From: Candidatus Woesearchaeota archaeon | GTDB lineage: Archaea > Nanobdellota > Nanobdellia > Woesearchaeales > CG1-02-33-12 | Assembly (NCBI GenBank): GCA_003561825.1 | Contig: PWVO01000006.1 | Span: forward strand, 1-7,714 | Reading direction: 5' to 3' | DNA length: 7,714 nt | In this document: positions 6,341-7,714 of the stretch, piece after piece | Numbering within the stretch: position 1 is the stretch's first letter | Layout of the letters: each line of letters opens with the position of its first letter | The notes under the pieces: generated by a model | The model's input: only the letters and a program-made list of their open reading frames with translations | What the model was told of the DNA's origin: nothing | The model's database searches: none | Made by a program: the position numbers and the translations under genes

Positions 6341-7195
6341 ATGATAACAACTGATTTTCTTTCCCAGCTTGACAGGTTCAACCTTATTGTAAGAAAAAGA
6401 GTCACTTCAAGCTACACAGGAGCAAGGCGCTCAGTCTCCCACGGCAGGGGAATAACCATAAAAGACCACAGGATATACACCCCTGGCGACGATTTCAGGG
6501 CAATAGACTGGCGCATCTACGGCCGTACAGACGACCTTTACATAAAAAGATACGAGGAAGACAAGAGCCTCACAACCCACATCATACTTGACTGCAGCGC
6601 CAGCATGAACTTTGGAGAGCATATAACAAAATTTGACTATGCTGCCATGATAGGAGTAGGCATTGCATACCTTTCAATGAAAGAAAACGAAAAATTCAAG
6701 TTTTCAACATTTTCAGATGACCTTGATTCTTTTGTCTCAAAAAGAGGCATGGCACATCTTGCACTTATGGTAAACCACCTCAACAAAATAAAAACAGACG
6801 GCAGCTCAAAATTTTCCTACTCAATGAAAAAATACAAAAAGCTCATAGACTCAAAATCCCTCATTGTAGTCCTCTCAGACTTCCTTTTCAGCATCGACGA
6901 TATAGAAAAAGGCTTAATGATGCTTTCAGGAAATGATGTAAAAGTAATACAGGTTCTTGACCCAGTTGAAAAAAACTTCACAGTAAGCGGAGACCTAATA
7001 CTGAAAGATTCAGAGACAAAAGACAAAATGAGAGTATTCTTAAACCCCAAGGCAAGAAAAAACTACGAGACAAAGCTTGATGCCCATAACTCAGCACTTG
7101 CCCAGCTCTGCAATGACTTTGGGTTTGAGTTCTGCCAGCTTACAACAGAAAAGCCAATATTCGATTCTTTTTATGAAATATTAAGATCCCGTTGA
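6341..7195 (+). CDS. DUF58 protein with VWA-type MIDAS motif
   Basis: This 284-residue soluble protein has no membrane segment. It carries the DUF58 signature: R44-Y46-PGDD-R53-IDW (44-57), then GRTDDLYIKRYEED (61-74), then a VWA-like fold with MIDAS DCSAS (84-88) and LSDF (178-181). Many bacterial DUF58 proteins have an N-terminal membrane hairpin; this shorter type does not. The frame is open upstream to an ATG at 6224, but I chose the ATG at 6341 because the family normally begins shortly before the FLSQL segment, and because the extra 39 residues would overlap moxR and read as shadow sequence. No good ribosome binding site is close (GAGGT at 6316-6320 is 20 bases away), and only one base separates it from the moxR stop, so coupled translation and roughly matched expression are likely. 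It is the probable partner or adaptor of the MoxR ATPase. Confidence 0.93.
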   Translation: MITTDFLSQLDRFNLIVRKRVTSSYTGARRSVSHGRGITIKDHRIYTPGDDFRAIDWRIYGRTDDLYIKRYEEDKSLTTHIILDCSASMNFGEHITKFDYAAMIGVGIAYLSMKENEKFKFSTFSDDLDSFVSKRGMAHLALMVNHLNKIKTDGSSKFSYSMKKYKKLIDSKSLIVVLSDFLFSIDDIEKGLMMLSGNDVKVIQVLDPVEKNFTVSGDLILKDSETKDKMRVFLNPKARKNYETKLDAHNSALAQLCNDFGFEFCQLTTEKPIFDSFYEILRSR

Positions 7196-7198
7196 AAC

Positions 7199-7714
7199 AT
7201 GAAAACCCTCTTCATAGAAGCAAGATCAAAGAAAATTGCTGCTCTCGGAAAAAAAGCAAAAAATCTCCCCAGCAGGATTGGCCTAGTTGCTTCAGTGCAG
7301 TTTATCGGTTCATTAAAGCATGCAGCCTCAGAAATAAGAGCAGCTGGAAAAAAGCCATTCTTGGGAAAAGGCACAAGCACAGCATACAAAGGCCAGATAC
7401 TCGGCTGCGACATAAAAGCAGCAGAATCAATTGCAGAAAAAGTTGACGCATTCCTTTTCATAGGCACAGGAAGCTTTCACCCAAAGCTCATAGCATTTAA
7501 AACAAAAAAACAAGTTTTCTGCCTTAATCCCAGCAGCAGCAAGCTTTCAAAAATAAAAAAATCAGATCTTAAAAACTTTGAAAAAACAAAAAAAGCCTCT
7601 TTAGTCAAATTCCTTTCATCAAAAGAAATAGGCGTTATAGTCTCAATAAAGCCAGGGCAGCAGAATCTTAAGAAGGCCATGTCACTGAAGCAGAGATTCA
7701 AAGAAAAAAACTTC
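7199..7714 (+). CDS. dph2: Diphthamide synthase Dph2, short form lacking domain 1 (3' end outside window)
   Basis: The frame is open for 172 codons to the window edge. Archaeal Dph2 is a homodimeric [4Fe-4S] radical enzyme that moves the 3-amino-3-carboxypropyl group of S-adenosylmethionine onto a histidine of elongation factor 2, the first step of diphthamide synthesis. Recognisable landmarks are IGLVASVQF (27-35), the metal-ligand motif GQILGCD (65-71; Cys 70), FLFIGTGSFHP (85-95) and VIVSIKPGQ (146-154). All match domains 2 and 3 of the Pyrococcus enzyme as I recall it. Domain 1, about 100 residues that hold the first cluster cysteine (Cys59 in Pyrococcus horikoshii), is absent: the gene starts 3 bases after the DUF58 stop. 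The third cysteine would lie beyond the window. The start has no ribosome binding site. A weak TATA-like string (7168-7175) about 27 bases upstream could give a leaderless transcript. A functional link with the VWA operon is not implied. Confidence 0.88.
   Translation, partial: MKTLFIEARSKKIAALGKKAKNLPSRIGLVASVQFIGSLKHAASEIRAAGKKPFLGKGTSTAYKGQILGCDIKAAESIAEKVDAFLFIGTGSFHPKLIAFKTKKQVFCLNPSSSKLSKIKKSDLKNFEKTKKASLVKFLSSKEIGVIVSIKPGQQNLKKAMSLKQRFKEKNF

Noticed and set aside
7192..7446. An 84-residue forward ORF near the right edge
   Set aside because: It is out of frame with the clear Dph2 reading from 7199, which carries conserved LGC and FIGTG-FHP motifs. The 84-residue peptide is Lys/Ser-rich with no recognisable pattern.

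Overview
The window is a compact stretch of an archaeal genome, read entirely on the + strand. The archaeal assignment rests on four things. A BRE/TATA-type promoter lies upstream of the first complete gene. Shine-Dalgarno sites resemble GAGGTGATC. Codon use is dominated by ATA for Ile and AGA/AGG for Arg. The last gene is an archaeal-type diphthamide synthase (Dph2). The AT-rich composition, very short gaps and a short Dph2 would suit a DPANN lineage such as Woesearchaeota or Pacearchaeota, but that placement is inference.

Layout: (1) bases 3-173, the 3' end of an unrecognised gene. (2) Bases about 177-230, a promoter and ribosome binding site. (3) Bases 231-7195, a six-gene run that looks like one operon. 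It encodes a BatA-like membrane von Willebrand factor A (VWA) protein; a second, larger membrane protein with VWA and a GATase1-like domain; a single-pass membrane coiled-coil protein; a three-segment membrane protein whose first half resembles the start of bacterial DUF4175 proteins; a MoxR-family AAA+ ATPase; and a soluble DUF58 protein with a VWA-type MIDAS motif. (4) Bases 7199-7714, the 5' part of a dph2 gene cut by the window edge. Gaps are 3-17 bases, or a 4-base ATGA overlap between the first two operon genes.

Working model (inference): the MoxR ATPase and DUF58 protein form a cytoplasmic pair. Positive charge flanking the membrane segments of the two large VWA proteins places their VWA and GATase-like domains outside the membrane. 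The two small membrane proteins could link the two sides. This is a relative of the bacterial Bat / MoxR-VWA systems, which are associated with envelope stress tolerance and assembly or maturation of protein complexes; the substrate here is unknown.

The points most worth a second look are the membrane-split three-VWA arrangement with its two unfamiliar small membrane partners, a decayed second VWA domain inside the second protein, and a Dph2 that begins at domain 2 and so lacks the domain holding the first iron-sulfur cysteine. I saw no RNA genes, mobile elements, CRISPR arrays, or gene-free stretches longer than about 60 bases.
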